Part shown: positions 45,064-53,224 of the stretch, piece by piece | How the letters are laid out: each line of letters starts with the position of its first letter | Numbering within the stretch: position 1 is the stretch's first letter | DNA from: Rhizobacter sp. OV335 | Lineage (GTDB): Bacteria > Pseudomonadota > Gammaproteobacteria > Burkholderiales > Burkholderiaceae_C | Direction of reading: 5' to 3' | Length of the DNA: 64,000 bases | NCBI RefSeq assembly: GCF_900142965.1 | Contig: NZ_FRCQ01000016.1 | Location: forward strand, 1 to 64,000 | The notes under the pieces: generated by a model | The model's input: the letters and a program-made list of their open reading frames with translations, nothing else | What the model was told of the DNA's origin: nothing | The model's database searches: none | Translations under genes and position numbers: made by a program

Positions 45064-45412
45064 TCAGGCCTCGCGCCGTGCGCGCTTCGGCCCGACCAGC
45101 CGCTGCAGCATCGCGATCGCGAGCAGCCCGAAGAAGCCCATGTCCTCGATGAAGTAGCGCCTGAACATGCGGCGCGGCTCCTGCAGGAAGCGGTAGAACC
45201 ACTCGAGGCCGCTGCGCTGCATCCAGCGCGGCGCACGCCGCGTCAGGCCGGCCATCACGTCGAAGGTGCCGCCGACGCCCATCGCAAAAGGCACGCGCAT
45301 CTCGCGCTGCCAGCGCGCGAGGAATTCCTCTTGCGCGGCGAGTTGATCGCGACGAACAGGATGTCCGGCCGCGCCTGCGCGATCGCCTCGACCACGGCCG
45401 GCTACCGGCGAG
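45064..45412 (-). pseudogene. WecG/TagA/CpsF glycosyltransferase fragment
   Basis: C-terminal piece of a WecG/TagA-type sugar transferase: one frame reads VVEAIAQARPDILFVAINSP and the next frame continues QEEFLARWQREMRVPFAMGVGGTFDVMAGLTRRAPRWMQ, so there is a frameshift near 45330 in addition to the missing N-terminal half. These enzymes build exopolysaccharide or O-antigen repeat units. The right edge meets the MFS remnant and the left edge the IS3 fragment, showing several rearrangements. Confidence 0.8.
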
Positions 45413-45447
45413 TTCATCGGGTTCGGGGATGACCAATCAACTCATGG

Positions 45448-46060
45448 TCACGCGAGTGCCGGGCGCTGCTCGCCCGTCAAGGGCGAAACCGTGAGGCTGC
45501 ACTGGCCGGGGAGTGCGATCAGGATGGCATCGCCGCCGGCCACGATCGACACCCAGAATCCCTGGCCTGGTCCGAAGGCGTCGATGACCCAGCCGGAGGC
45601 GAACGAGCCGATGTCCATGCCGATGCCGGTCATCACCCAGGTGATGCCTTCGGTGAGCTTGGCGGCAGGGACCAGGCGTTCGACCAATCCGAAAGCCGTG
45701 ATGAAGGTGGGCGAGATTGCCGCGCCGCTGACGAACAGCGCGAATGCCAGCATCGGAATGTTGCCCACGAACAGCAGCGGCACTGTCGTTGCCGCCGCGA
45801 TGGCGATTGCCGTTGCGAATTGGCGCGAGAGCTGCGTGCTGAGCTTCAAGGCGCCGAACAACAACCCGACGAAGAGAGAGCCGACGGCATATCCGCCCAG
45901 CACCAGGCTGGCGGCGGCTGCAATATTCGCCGTGGGTGCGGGACAGCATGGCGACGATGCCGATCGTCGCCATGGCAATCGGCAGGCGAGCAAAGAAGCC
46001 GGCCGCAGCAAAACCCTTGGCTCCGGGCGGTCTGAATATCTCACCGTAGGGGTTGGACAT
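45448..46060 (-). pseudogene. MFS transporter with internal deletion and frameshift
   Basis: The N-terminus (MSNPYGEIFRPPGAKGFAAAGFFARLPIAM, first span) is intact to about residue 46; near 45920 the frame shifts and the sequence jumps to the C-terminal half (SLVLGGYAVGSLFVG through FGLVERLVPAAKLTEGITWV and GWVIDAFGPGQGFWV). About 180 residues covering roughly five spans are missing. It was divergent from the TetR gene, a usual efflux pump-repressor layout. Confidence 0.85.
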
Positions 46061-46090
46061 CGGAGACTCATTGCTTTCGAGACGATGGCG

Positions 46091-46102
46091 ACGTATATAC
46101 GT
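46091..46102. promoter_or_regulatory. 12-bp palindrome ACGTATATACGT between the MFS and TetR remnants
   Basis: A perfect palindrome in the short divergent region, flanked by GCG/GTGGCGC. Probably the operator of the now truncated TetR regulator. Confidence 0.6.
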
Positions 46103-46116
46103 GGCGCGACGCCGAA

Positions 46117-46551
46117 ATGTCGCACCGTCTGCACGCCATCTCTTCGAAGGCGAAGGATCCCTGGCGCGGCTTCGTCGATGAGAACATCGCCTATATCGAG
46201 ATGGCCCTGGAGCCGGAGATCCAGCGCATCTTCTTGCGCGACGGCCCTGCGGTGCTGGGCGACCCCTCGTCCTGGCCTTCGCAGAGCGAGTGCAACCGCT
46301 CGATGACTGAAAACCTCGGAAGGCTGAAGAAGGACGGCGTCATCATCGATGTCGATCCGGAAGGTGCCGCCCGCCTGCTCAGCGGAGCCGCGCTGCACGC
46401 GGCGCAGTGGATCGCCCATGCGGACAATCCGGCCGCGACGTCGAAGCACGCGGTGAAGGCGTTCAAGGCCTTGCTGGACGGGCTTCTGACGCGCGCGAAA
46501 CAAGGCCCGGCTCGCGTTTCACGCGCCGGTCGACTGGAAAGAGGAGATTGA
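46117..46551 (+). pseudogene. TetR-family regulator lacking its HTH domain
   Basis: 144 codons. After a few unrelated residues the sequence DPWRGFVDENIAYIEMALEPEIQRIFLRDGPAVLGDPSSW and WIAHADNPAATSKHAVKAFKALLDGLL is the ligand-binding domain of a TetR repressor. The DNA-binding helices (about 60 residues) that should come first are absent, the ATG lying directly behind the presumed operator. The frame is open, so a non-binding protein could still be made. The next gene follows after one base. Confidence 0.72.
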
Positions 46552-46552
46552 C

Positions 46553-47008
46553 TTGACACGCACCGCAGGAGAGACCGTTCGTGAGCTGGTTGACCGCGTG
46601 ACCATGTTGAGGAACGGGGACCACAGTCAGATCGAACCATTGGCAGGCCTGTACGCCCTGGATGCCTACGTCACCCATCCTCTTCACCCGGAACATGCCA
46701 ATTCGGCAACCGCAGGTCGAGAGGCCCTGAGAGCCCACTTTTCACGGCTGCCGCAAGCGGACGTGTCGGTTGCATCAAGCGTTGAAGACTTTCGATTGCA
46801 CACGACCGCCGATCCGGAGGTCGTCATTGTCGAGTTTCGCTACGCAGGTCGTGTTGGCCAGCGGGCCTTGAATACCCGATGCATCTTTGTCGTGCGCGTG
46901 GTCGCCGGCCTCATTGTCGAATCCCGAGACTACATCGACCATTTGGCGTCTGCCCGGGCCTATGGAGTGCTGCCAGAGGTACTTGCTCGGCTTGGCGCTG
47001 GGCTTTGA
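46553..47008 (+). CDS. SnoaL/NTF2-like protein
   Basis: 151 residues starting at TTG (46553) with GAGGAG six bases upstream, directly behind the TetR remnant. The pattern (TVRELVDRVTMLRNGD, LYALDAYVTHPLHP, a central hydrophobic strand VVIVEFRYAGRV and VAGLIVESRDYID) is that of SnoaL-like alpha+beta cones, a fold used by isomerases, hydrolases and binding proteins. A substrate cannot be assigned. It was probably in one operon with the intact TetR gene. Confidence 0.75.
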   Translation: MTRTAGETVRELVDRVTMLRNGDHSQIEPLAGLYALDAYVTHPLHPEHANSATAGREALRAHFSRLPQADVSVASSVEDFRLHTTADPEVVIVEFRYAGRVGQRALNTRCIFVVRVVAGLIVESRDYIDHLASARAYGVLPEVLARLGAGL

Positions 47009-47024
47009 GGCCTTGGCTGCGGCA

Positions 47025-47702
47025 ATGCACCGGTACCTCGCAGGGCTGGTACTCGTACCCCTTGCGGCCTTCTACGTTCCGTTCGTCTCGCCGTACTGGA
47101 CTGTTCCTGTTGGCGCGGTATTGGCGATCGTGATGGTTCGGCTCAAACCAGGGTCGCCCATCGCCGAGTTGGGACTGGGGCCACCTCGCAGATGGGGGCA
47201 TGCCGTCGTACTCGGTGCTGCCGCGGGAATCGGGCTGGTATTGTTGAGTCGTCTTCTGCTGAGCCCCGTCATCGAGCACCTCACCGCGACTCCTCGCGAC
47301 CTGAGCGGGTTTGACCACTTGCGTGGCAACTGGCGCTCGCTGCTGCCGCTTTTGCCGACGGTCTGGATATCCGCCGGAGTTGCCGAGGAAATCGTCTACC
47401 GCGGCTATCTCATTTCTCAAGCTGCAGAGCTGTTGGGAAACTCGGTGCCGGCGCGATTCGCTGCCGTCTTGCTGGCCGCGATCCTCTTTTCTCTGGCGCA
47501 CGGACATCAGGGTCCGAGCGGCATGCTGCTTGCCGGCACCTTGGGTCTGCTGTTTGGCTTGCTCTTTCTCCAGCAACGCGGGAACCTCTGGGCCAACATG
47601 GTGGCTCACATCGTGGGCGATACGGCGAGCCTGGTGGCAATCACCCTGAACTGGGACCTGTGGCTCGATCATCTCGGACGCCATCTGTTTTTCGCGCGAT
47701 GA
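47025..47702 (+). CDS. CPBP-family intramembrane metalloprotease
   Basis: 225 residues with six to seven hydrophobic spans. The family motifs are complete: motif 1 VAEEIVYRGYL (the EExxxR signature), motif 2 FSLAHGHQG and motif 3 NMVAHIVGDT, whose Glu and His residues bind zinc. Such Rce1-like proteases can act in bacteriocin self-protection or membrane protein processing. The ATG at 47025 is chosen at the first span; it begins 16 bp after the SnoaL-like gene. Base composition is less GC-rich than the flanks. Confidence 0.82.
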   Translation: MHRYLAGLVLVPLAAFYVPFVSPYWTVPVGAVLAIVMVRLKPGSPIAELGLGPPRRWGHAVVLGAAAGIGLVLLSRLLLSPVIEHLTATPRDLSGFDHLRGNWRSLLPLLPTVWISAGVAEEIVYRGYLISQAAELLGNSVPARFAAVLLAAILFSLAHGHQGPSGMLLAGTLGLLFGLLFLQQRGNLWANMVAHIVGDTASLVAITLNWDLWLDHLGRHLFFAR

Positions 47703-47953
47703 ACGTCGGTCAGCACGGTTTTCGCGGGCAAATTCAGCGTCTGGCACTGCGTCGATCATCTGCAGGCCCCGCCTCCATGAGCTGGACGGACTACTGACGT
47801 CCCCGCCGACACATCGCGGCCCAAGACTGCGCCGCTGCTCCCGGTGTGTCTCCGGGCTTGTCTACGCCGCGCCTCCTGCTGTCGGTCAAGCCGACGGCCG
47901 GGCAGGGCGGGCAGCTGTTCTCGTGGGACGGGTTGCCGGCACCGCCCGCTGCA

Positions 47954-48259
47954 TCAGCAAGCGAATACGAACGCCCCGAAAAAGATGCCGATTCCACCGA
48001 CCCAAACGGCCAGCATGCCGGCTCCTCCCAACAGCAGTGCGGGGAGTCGGTGCCAAAGTTTCCAGCGGCGCGTGCGCTTGACGACAAGGTACATCAGCGC
48101 AATGCCAGCCACCAGCGCCAGAAGCAGCAAGCCCCAGCCGACCATCATGAACCCGTCCGACTTCTTCCCGAATTCCGGTGGGCACTGCCTGGTGGCAAAC
48201 GCCGGCGCCATGACGCTCATCGCGAGAATGCCGATCGACATATTCGAGGTGACAGTCAT
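47954..48259 (-). CDS. Small membrane protein downstream of DUF3592
   Basis: 101 residues: a cleavable signal (APAFA-TRQC), a periplasmic stub with a Cys, then two membrane spans (VGWGLLLLALVAGIALMYLV and ALLLGGAGMLAVWVGGIGIF) separated by a basic loop. The ATG overlaps the DUF3592 stop (ATGA). Unknown function; it probably forms a membrane complex with its neighbour. Between it and the CPBP gene (47703-47953) I see no gene. Confidence 0.72.
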   Translation of the reverse strand: MTVTSNMSIGILAMSVMAPAFATRQCPPEFGKKSDGFMMVGWGLLLLALVAGIALMYLVVKRTRRWKLWHRLPALLLGGAGMLAVWVGGIGIFFGAFVFAC

Positions 48260-49026
48260 CGATTTCTTTTCGGTGTGAGCAGCATCACCAGCAGAGGCAG
48301 CAGCGCCAAGGTGAACAGGGTGCACAAACAGGCGACCCAAAGCGGATGGTCGTCCGGGTTGCCCAAGGCGAAGTATTTGAGCGCCGCGTAGCCCAGGGCC
48401 AGCACCATCAGCAACGTGATGCCCGGCAAAAGAAAGCGGAACAGGAACGCCATGCCGAAGGCCGCTACGCCTTTCATCGGATGGCCCAGTGCGTACCAGA
48501 CCGTGGCCCACAAACAATAGCCGAGGATGAACAGCATGACGCTCGCCCCGAGCCACAGGCCCACGCTGCGGGCGCTGAGCTCTGCGGCCACCCGGTCCCC
48601 CGGGGCGTACACCACCGTCACCGATGCCCCTTCGAGGGGAACCTCGGTCGATGCCACCGAGCTGGGCAACTCCAGCGGTTCACCATCGGGACCCACGAAC
48701 CGCACCTGGGCGGTGTGCATCAAGCGCTGGCGGGTGACGGTGCGATCTCTGGCGTCTTTTTCCTGATAGTCGCGGTACTCGGAGGTGTACCCCACCACGG
48801 TCGCGCTGTACCTGGGTTTGGTGGCAAGGGCGTGAAGCGCCTGGCCGGTCCAATAGCTGAAGGGCACGAACAAGGAAATCAACGCAAAGATGATGACCAC
48901 CACCAGCGCGTTGGTCCCCGTCCCGGGTCGCAGGCGCTGCGAGACGCGCCGCCCCACCCAGACCGAGGCACCAAGGAACACCGCGCTGCTGGCAAGCAGG
49001 GTCTGGCCCGCAGTTGTCAGCCCCAT
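48256..49026 (-). CDS. DUF3592-like membrane protein
   Basis: 256 residues: two N-terminal spans, then a soluble beta-rich domain (about 75-150, YSATVVGYTSEYRDYQEKD, AQVRFVGPDGEPLELPSS, VTVVYAPGDRVAAEL) characteristic of DUF3592, then three more spans and a short basic tail. DUF3592 proteins are widespread and uncharacterised. Coupled to the small membrane protein behind it. Confidence 0.78.
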   Translation of the reverse strand: MGLTTAGQTLLASSAVFLGASVWVGRRVSQRLRPGTGTNALVVVIIFALISLFVPFSYWTGQALHALATKPRYSATVVGYTSEYRDYQEKDARDRTVTRQRLMHTAQVRFVGPDGEPLELPSSVASTEVPLEGASVTVVYAPGDRVAAELSARSVGLWLGASVMLFILGYCLWATVWYALGHPMKGVAAFGMAFLFRFLLPGITLLMVLALGYAALKYFALGNPDDHPLWVACLCTLFTLALLPLLVMLLTPKRNR

Positions 49027-49178
49027 GGGCCGGGCTCCGAATGCGATGCATGGAAAGCAGGAGAGAAATGGGCGTCGGTCATGGTCGGGGCAGTCTAAGG
49101 TCTTGGTGCCGCGAGCAGGCTGCTCAAGGCTGAACAGGCGACCCTGCTGGCGGCGGGTCTGTGGCTGACCGCGCTTCC

Positions 49179-49877
49179 CTACGCCGTGAAGTAGTCCGGA
49201 TGCGCCAGGCGGATTGCGTCGATCTGCCCCAGCGTGCCGGAGAGGTGATCGCGCAAGCTCGCCTGCGCCGCGGCGGCGTCGCCGCTGGCGATGGCGTCGA
49301 CGATGCGGCGGTGGTCGCGCACGATCGTGCGCTGCTTGCCGAGGGAGGGCAGGTTCAGCATGCGCAGGCGGTCGACGTGGCCGCTGTGCTTGCGCACCAG
49401 GTCAAACAGGTCCGGCACGCCAGCGGCGACATACATCAGCCGGTGGAACGCCCGGTCGGCCGCGATGAAATCGAGGTACGCCGTACTGCCCGTCAACGCC
49501 GTCTGCACGTCGATCTGCGCGCGCAACTGGCTGAGCAGCACGGCGTCGGCATGCCCGGTCAGGGTGAGCACCACCTCGGCCTCGATGGAGCGGCGCAGGA
49601 ACTGCGCCTGCGTGGCGGCCGCCGCATCGATGCGGCTCACGACCGTGGCGTGCTGCGGAAAGATGTCCACCAGGCCCTCTTCGCCGAGCTTGATCAGCGC
49701 ATCGCGAACCGGCGTCTGGCTGAGGCCGAAGTGCGCCGCCAGGTCGGCACGAGAGAGCACCGTGCCAGGGGCCATCTCCAGCGACAGGATCAGGTCGCGC
49801 AGGCGCTCGAAGACCTGCGGAGCCGCATGGCGCGAGCGATCCAGGGCGGCGGAACGGCTGGGGGACGAGGCAGGCAT
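49179..49877 (-). CDS. GntR/FadR-type (FCD) regulator of the glucarate module
   Basis: 232 residues (start 49877; ATG at 49886 equally possible). Winged HTH (VFERLRDLILSLEMAPGTVLSRADLAAHFGLSQTPVRDALIKLGEEGLV) and an all-helical FCD effector domain (RRSIEAEVVLTLTGHAD, DRAFHRLMYVAAG, DHRRIVDAIASGD) with the metal/ligand His residues. Divergent from the Bug receptor and glucarate dehydratase genes, with a perfect 16-bp palindrome between them. Probably senses glucarate or a related acid. Confidence 0.88.
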   Translation of the reverse strand: MPASSPSRSAALDRSRHAAPQVFERLRDLILSLEMAPGTVLSRADLAAHFGLSQTPVRDALIKLGEEGLVDIFPQHATVVSRIDAAAATQAQFLRRSIEAEVVLTLTGHADAVLLSQLRAQIDVQTALTGSTAYLDFIAADRAFHRLMYVAAGVPDLFDLVRKHSGHVDRLRMLNLPSLGKQRTIVRDHRRIVDAIASGDAAAAQASLRDHLSGTLGQIDAIRLAHPDYFTA

Positions 49878-49913
49878 GGAGCGCATTCTAGCGGTGGGGT
49901 CGGTGCATTGACA

Positions 49914-49929
49914 CACTAATATATTAGTG
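49914..49929. promoter_or_regulatory. GntR operator CACTAATATATTAGTG
   Basis: A perfect 16-bp AT-rich palindrome in the divergent region, 37 bp from the GntR start and 67 bp from the receptor start. It is well placed to control both directions. Confidence 0.82.
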
Positions 49930-49995
49930 CTTCACTTCGGGTCAACGGGCCGAGCCGATGCAGCGCGGCCCACCTTGCCACCACCGGAGACTGCC

Positions 49996-51006
49996 TTGAA
50001 TCGTCGAACCCTCGTGTCCTTCCTGTCGTTGCCACTGTCGTTGCCACTGTCGTTGCCACTGTCCCTGGCCCTCGCCGGCACCGCCACGGCCCAGACGCCG
50101 GAGTGGCCGCAGGCCAAACCCATCACCTACATCGTTCCCTTCACGGCCGGCGGTTCCACCGACGTGGTCGGGCGTGTCCTCGCAGAGAAGCTGCAGCTCG
50201 CGCTGAAGCAGACCGTGGTCGTCGACAACAAGCCCGGGCAGGGCGGTGGCATCGGTGCGAGCTTTGCCGCCAAGGCCGCACCCGACGGGTACACGCTGTT
50301 CGGCGGCACCATCAGCACGCACGCGATCAACGCCAGCCTCTACAAGAACCTCGCCTACGACCCGGTGAAGGATTTCGAGCCGGTGGCCCTGGTGGCCACG
50401 CTGCCCAACGTGCTGCTGGTCGACCCGGCGCTCGGCGTGAACTCGGTGGCGGAGCTGATCGCCTTGCTCAAGAAGGACGAGAAGCGGCGCACCTTCGCGT
50501 CGTCCGGCGCCGGCACCTCCACCCACCTGGCGGGGGAGCTGTTCGCCGACCTGATCGGCGTGCCGCTCACGCACGTGCCGTACAAGGGGACGCCGCCGGC
50601 GATGGTCGACGTGTCCGCAGGCCAGGTCACCTTCATGTTCGACCAGATGACGGCTGCGCTGCCGCTGCTGCAGTCCGGCAAGCTGAAGCTGCTGGCGGTG
50701 ACGACGGGCAAGCGCATCGCGCTGTCGCCGAGCACGCCGACGATGATCGAGTCGGGCGTGCCTGGCTTCGAGATGTCGTCGTGGCAGGCGGTCTACGCCC
50801 CCAAGGGCACGCCCAAGGCCGTCGTGCACCGGCTGCATGCCGAGATTGCCAGGGCGCTGAAGATGCCCGACGTGCAGGCCAAGCTGGGCGGGCAACTGGG
50901 CATGGAGCTCGTCGGCGGCACGCCCGAGGAGCTGTCGGCGTTGATGGCCCGGGAGATCCCGCGCTGGGGGGCGCTGGTGAAGAAATCCGGTGCCACCGCC
51001 AACTGA
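49996..51006 (+). CDS. Bug-type tripartite tricarboxylate transport receptor
   Basis: 336 residues from TTG at 49996, chosen because CCGGAGA lies five bases upstream and the signal peptide begins there (LNRRTLVSFLSLP). Mature part: PITYIVPFTAGGSTDVVGRVLAEKL, GGGIGASFAAKAAPDGYTL and HVPYKGTPPAMVDVSAGQV, all Bug-family marks. These periplasmic receptors capture carboxylic acids; with glucarate dehydratase next door, glucarate or galactarate is likely. No TctA/TctB membrane partners are nearby. The signal peptide contains a 12-bp tandem repeat. Confidence 0.9.
   Translation: MNRRTLVSFLSLPLSLPLSLPLSLALAGTATAQTPEWPQAKPITYIVPFTAGGSTDVVGRVLAEKLQLALKQTVVVDNKPGQGGGIGASFAAKAAPDGYTLFGGTISTHAINASLYKNLAYDPVKDFEPVALVATLPNVLLVDPALGVNSVAELIALLKKDEKRRTFASSGAGTSTHLAGELFADLIGVPLTHVPYKGTPPAMVDVSAGQVTFMFDQMTAALPLLQSGKLKLLAVTTGKRIALSPSTPTMIESGVPGFEMSSWQAVYAPKGTPKAVVHRLHAEIARALKMPDVQAKLGGQLGMELVGGTPEELSALMAREIPRWGALVKKSGATAN
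50023..50058 (+). repeat. Three tandem copies of CTGTCGTTGCCA in a signal peptide
   Basis: Three perfect 12-bp units encode repeated Leu-Ser-Leu-Pro in the hydrophobic core of the Bug receptor's signal peptide. Slippage would change signal length by four residues without a frameshift. Confidence 0.9.
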
Positions 51007-51026
51007 GTTCCCACCGAGACCCCGCC

Positions 51027-52301
51027 ATGACCCGAGACATCCGCATCACCGACGTCCGCATCACGCCGATCGCCTTCCGCGACGGCCCGCTGCTCAATGC
51101 CGCCGGCATCCACGAGCCATGGGCGCTGCGCTCCATCGTCGAACTCGAGACCAGCGACGGCCGCGTCGGCATTTCGGAGACCTATGGCGACGAGCCGATG
51201 CTGCGCGTGCTGGCGCAGGCGAAGGCGCTGGTCCTGGGCCTGTCGCCGTTCGACCTCAACCGAATGGAAGAACGCGTGCGCGCCACCATCCGGCCCAGCC
51301 CGGGCGCCATCGAGTTCGAGCTGGCGCCCGGTTCGCACACCGCGAAGAACGCCGCCAAGGTGACCAGCACCTTCGAAGTGGCCATGCTCGACCTGCAAGG
51401 GCAACTGCTCGGGGCGCCGATCGTCGACCTGCTGGGCGGTGCCGTGCGCGACACCGTGCCCTACAGCGCCTACCTGTTCTTCAAGTACGCCGAACACATC
51501 GAGCGGCCCTATGCGGCCGACGCCTGGGGCGAGGGCATCAGCCCGGCGCAGATCGTTGCGCAGGCGCAGCGCATGATCGACGCGTACGGCTTTCAAAGCA
51601 TCAAGCTGAAGGGGGGCGTGTTCGAGCCCGCACACGAGATCGCCTGCATGCGAGCGCTGCGCGCGGCCTTTCCCGGCCTGCCGCTGCGGCTGGACCCGAA
51701 CGCCAACTGGTCGCTCGAGACCAGCATCCGGGCCGCGCCCGAGCTCGACGAGCTGCTCGAGTACTACGAAGACCCGACGCCGGGCTTGAAAGGCATGGCC
51801 GAGCTCGCCCGGCACACCCGCCTGCCGCTGGCCACCAACATGGTCATCACGACGCTCGACGACTTCCGCAAGGGGGCGGAAACCGGCGCGGTCAGGGTGC
51901 TGCTGTCGGACCATCACTACTGGGGTGGGCTGCGCGTGACGCAGACGCTCGCGCGCATGTGCGCGCTGTGGGATCTGGGCATGTCGATGCATTCGAACTC
52001 GCACCTGGGCATCAGCCTGATGGCGATGACCCACGTGGCGGCCAGCATCCCGAACCTGACTTATGCCTGCGACACGCACTACCCGTGGCAGGAAGAGGAG
52101 GTGATCCGGGGCGGCCGCGTCGCCTTCGAGAACGGCGCGGTGCGCCTGCCCGGCACGCCGGGGCTCGGCGTCGAACTCGACCGCGGCAAGTTGGCCGAAC
52201 TGCATTCGCAGTACCTGGCCTGCGGCGTGCGCAGCCGCGACGACCTGGCCCAGATGCGCAAGTACGACGCCGGCTTCTCGGGGCGCACGCCGAGGTTCTG
52301 A
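51027..52301 (+). CDS. Glucarate dehydratase (enolase superfamily)
   Basis: 424 residues, predicted to dehydrate D-glucarate to 5-keto-4-deoxyglucarate. Marks: SIVELETSDGRVGISETYGDE at the lid, catalytic Lys in SIKLKGGVFEP, metal ligands starting in LRLDPNANWS, LLSDHHYWGG and the catalytic His in SMHSNSHLGIS. Length is normal for GlucD. It follows the Bug receptor by 20 bp. Glucarate can arise from the glucuronic acid released from glucuronoxylan, which links this module to the xylan locus at the left of the window. Confidence 0.9.
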   Translation: MTRDIRITDVRITPIAFRDGPLLNAAGIHEPWALRSIVELETSDGRVGISETYGDEPMLRVLAQAKALVLGLSPFDLNRMEERVRATIRPSPGAIEFELAPGSHTAKNAAKVTSTFEVAMLDLQGQLLGAPIVDLLGGAVRDTVPYSAYLFFKYAEHIERPYAADAWGEGISPAQIVAQAQRMIDAYGFQSIKLKGGVFEPAHEIACMRALRAAFPGLPLRLDPNANWSLETSIRAAPELDELLEYYEDPTPGLKGMAELARHTRLPLATNMVITTLDDFRKGAETGAVRVLLSDHHYWGGLRVTQTLARMCALWDLGMSMHSNSHLGISLMAMTHVAASIPNLTYACDTHYPWQEEEVIRGGRVAFENGAVRLPGTPGLGVELDRGKLAELHSQYLACGVRSRDDLAQMRKYDAGFSGRTPRF

Positions 52302-52326
52302 GCGAGGTTGCGAGTCCCGTCCGCGC

Positions 52327-53157
52327 TCAGCGCGGGCCCGATGCAGCGGCCGGCACCGTGATCAGGCGCCGCAGCTCGCGCAGCTTCGCCTTGATGCGCC
52401 GTTCGTTGACCGGCCCGGTGCGCAGCATCAGGCGCTGGCCGGCACTCAGCGCCTGCAGCGCCGGGTCGTTGAACTCGTACAGCACCCACGGCCGCGTCGG
52501 CTGCACCGGGCTGTTGACGGTCGGCAGGTGCACGCCGATCGACACGGCGGGGTCGGGCGTGACCAGCAACTGGTCGATCACCGCGACCAACCGGTCGTTG
52601 AAGTACACGCCCGGGTAGCCGAGGTCTTCGTAGGCTTGCTGGAACTGCGGGTAGAACGCCGCGTAGAGCGCGACGGCCTGCCGCAGGTCCACCTTCTCCA
52701 GCAGCAGCACGTACGGCGTGTAGCGCTGGCCGTTGTCGGCGCTGATGGTGTCGCCGTCGCCATGGCGCTCGACCGTGAAGCGGCCTGCGGCGGGACTGAG
52801 CGGCCACAGGCGCGGGGACGCCTGCTCGCGACCCAGGCCATCCACCGTCGCAGCCACGCGATGGGGCAGGTCGTTCATCTGGAACAGCGCCAGCACCGCC
52901 TCGCGACCGAACAGCGCCGTCACCGCCGAAGGGAGGTCGGCCGGGGCCGCTGCGGGGTCGGCCTGCAGGTTCTCGATCGGGTGCTGGATGCTCGAGCTGG
53001 CCGCCTGCGGGGCGGCAGCCACCTGGGCGGGCGCGGGCTGCGGCGGTGCCGTGGCTGCAGGAATGACAGGGGCGGGGCGCGCCAACCAGAACCAGGCGGC
53101 CGCAGCGGCGAGGCCGAGGGCCCCGAGCGTGAGAGCGATCTTCAAACCGAGCTTCAT
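52327..53157 (-). CDS. DUF3014 protein with N-terminal membrane anchor
   Basis: 276 residues. One membrane span (about 5-25), a Pro/Ala-rich linker, then a soluble domain: LPSAVTALFGREAVLALFQMNDLPHRVAATVDGLGR, YTPYVLLLEKVDLRQAVALYAAFYPQFQQAYEDLGYPG, matching DUF3014. The family is common in gammaproteobacteria and Burkholderiales and has no known function. It converges on glucarate dehydratase with 25 bp between stops. Confidence 0.82.
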   Translation of the reverse strand: MKLGLKIALTLGALGLAAAAAWFWLARPAPVIPAATAPPQPAPAQVAAAPQAASSSIQHPIENLQADPAAAPADLPSAVTALFGREAVLALFQMNDLPHRVAATVDGLGREQASPRLWPLSPAAGRFTVERHGDGDTISADNGQRYTPYVLLLEKVDLRQAVALYAAFYPQFQQAYEDLGYPGVYFNDRLVAVIDQLLVTPDPAVSIGVHLPTVNSPVQPTRPWVLYEFNDPALQALSAGQRLMLRTGPVNERRIKAKLRELRRLITVPAAASGPR

Positions 53158-53224
53158 GCCTCAGCTTACCTCTGTCATTCTCGATCAGCCGGAAGAACAG
53201 GGTTTGCGCCCATGCAGTACTCGT

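Noticed and set aside
44705-45436. Single 243-residue gene reading through the IS3 and WecG remnants
   Set aside because: Only the last about 115 residues are transposase-like; the first half is out of frame with the glycosyltransferase fragment on the same strand.
45448-46503. 351-residue intact transporter gene
   Set aside because: Its first half is antisense to the TetR remnant; the true MFS start is in another frame at 46060, showing a frameshift and deletion.
48346-49098. Rightward 250-residue open frame over the DUF3592 gene
   Set aside because: Antisense of a membrane protein with clear hydrophobic spans and an ATGA-coupled partner.
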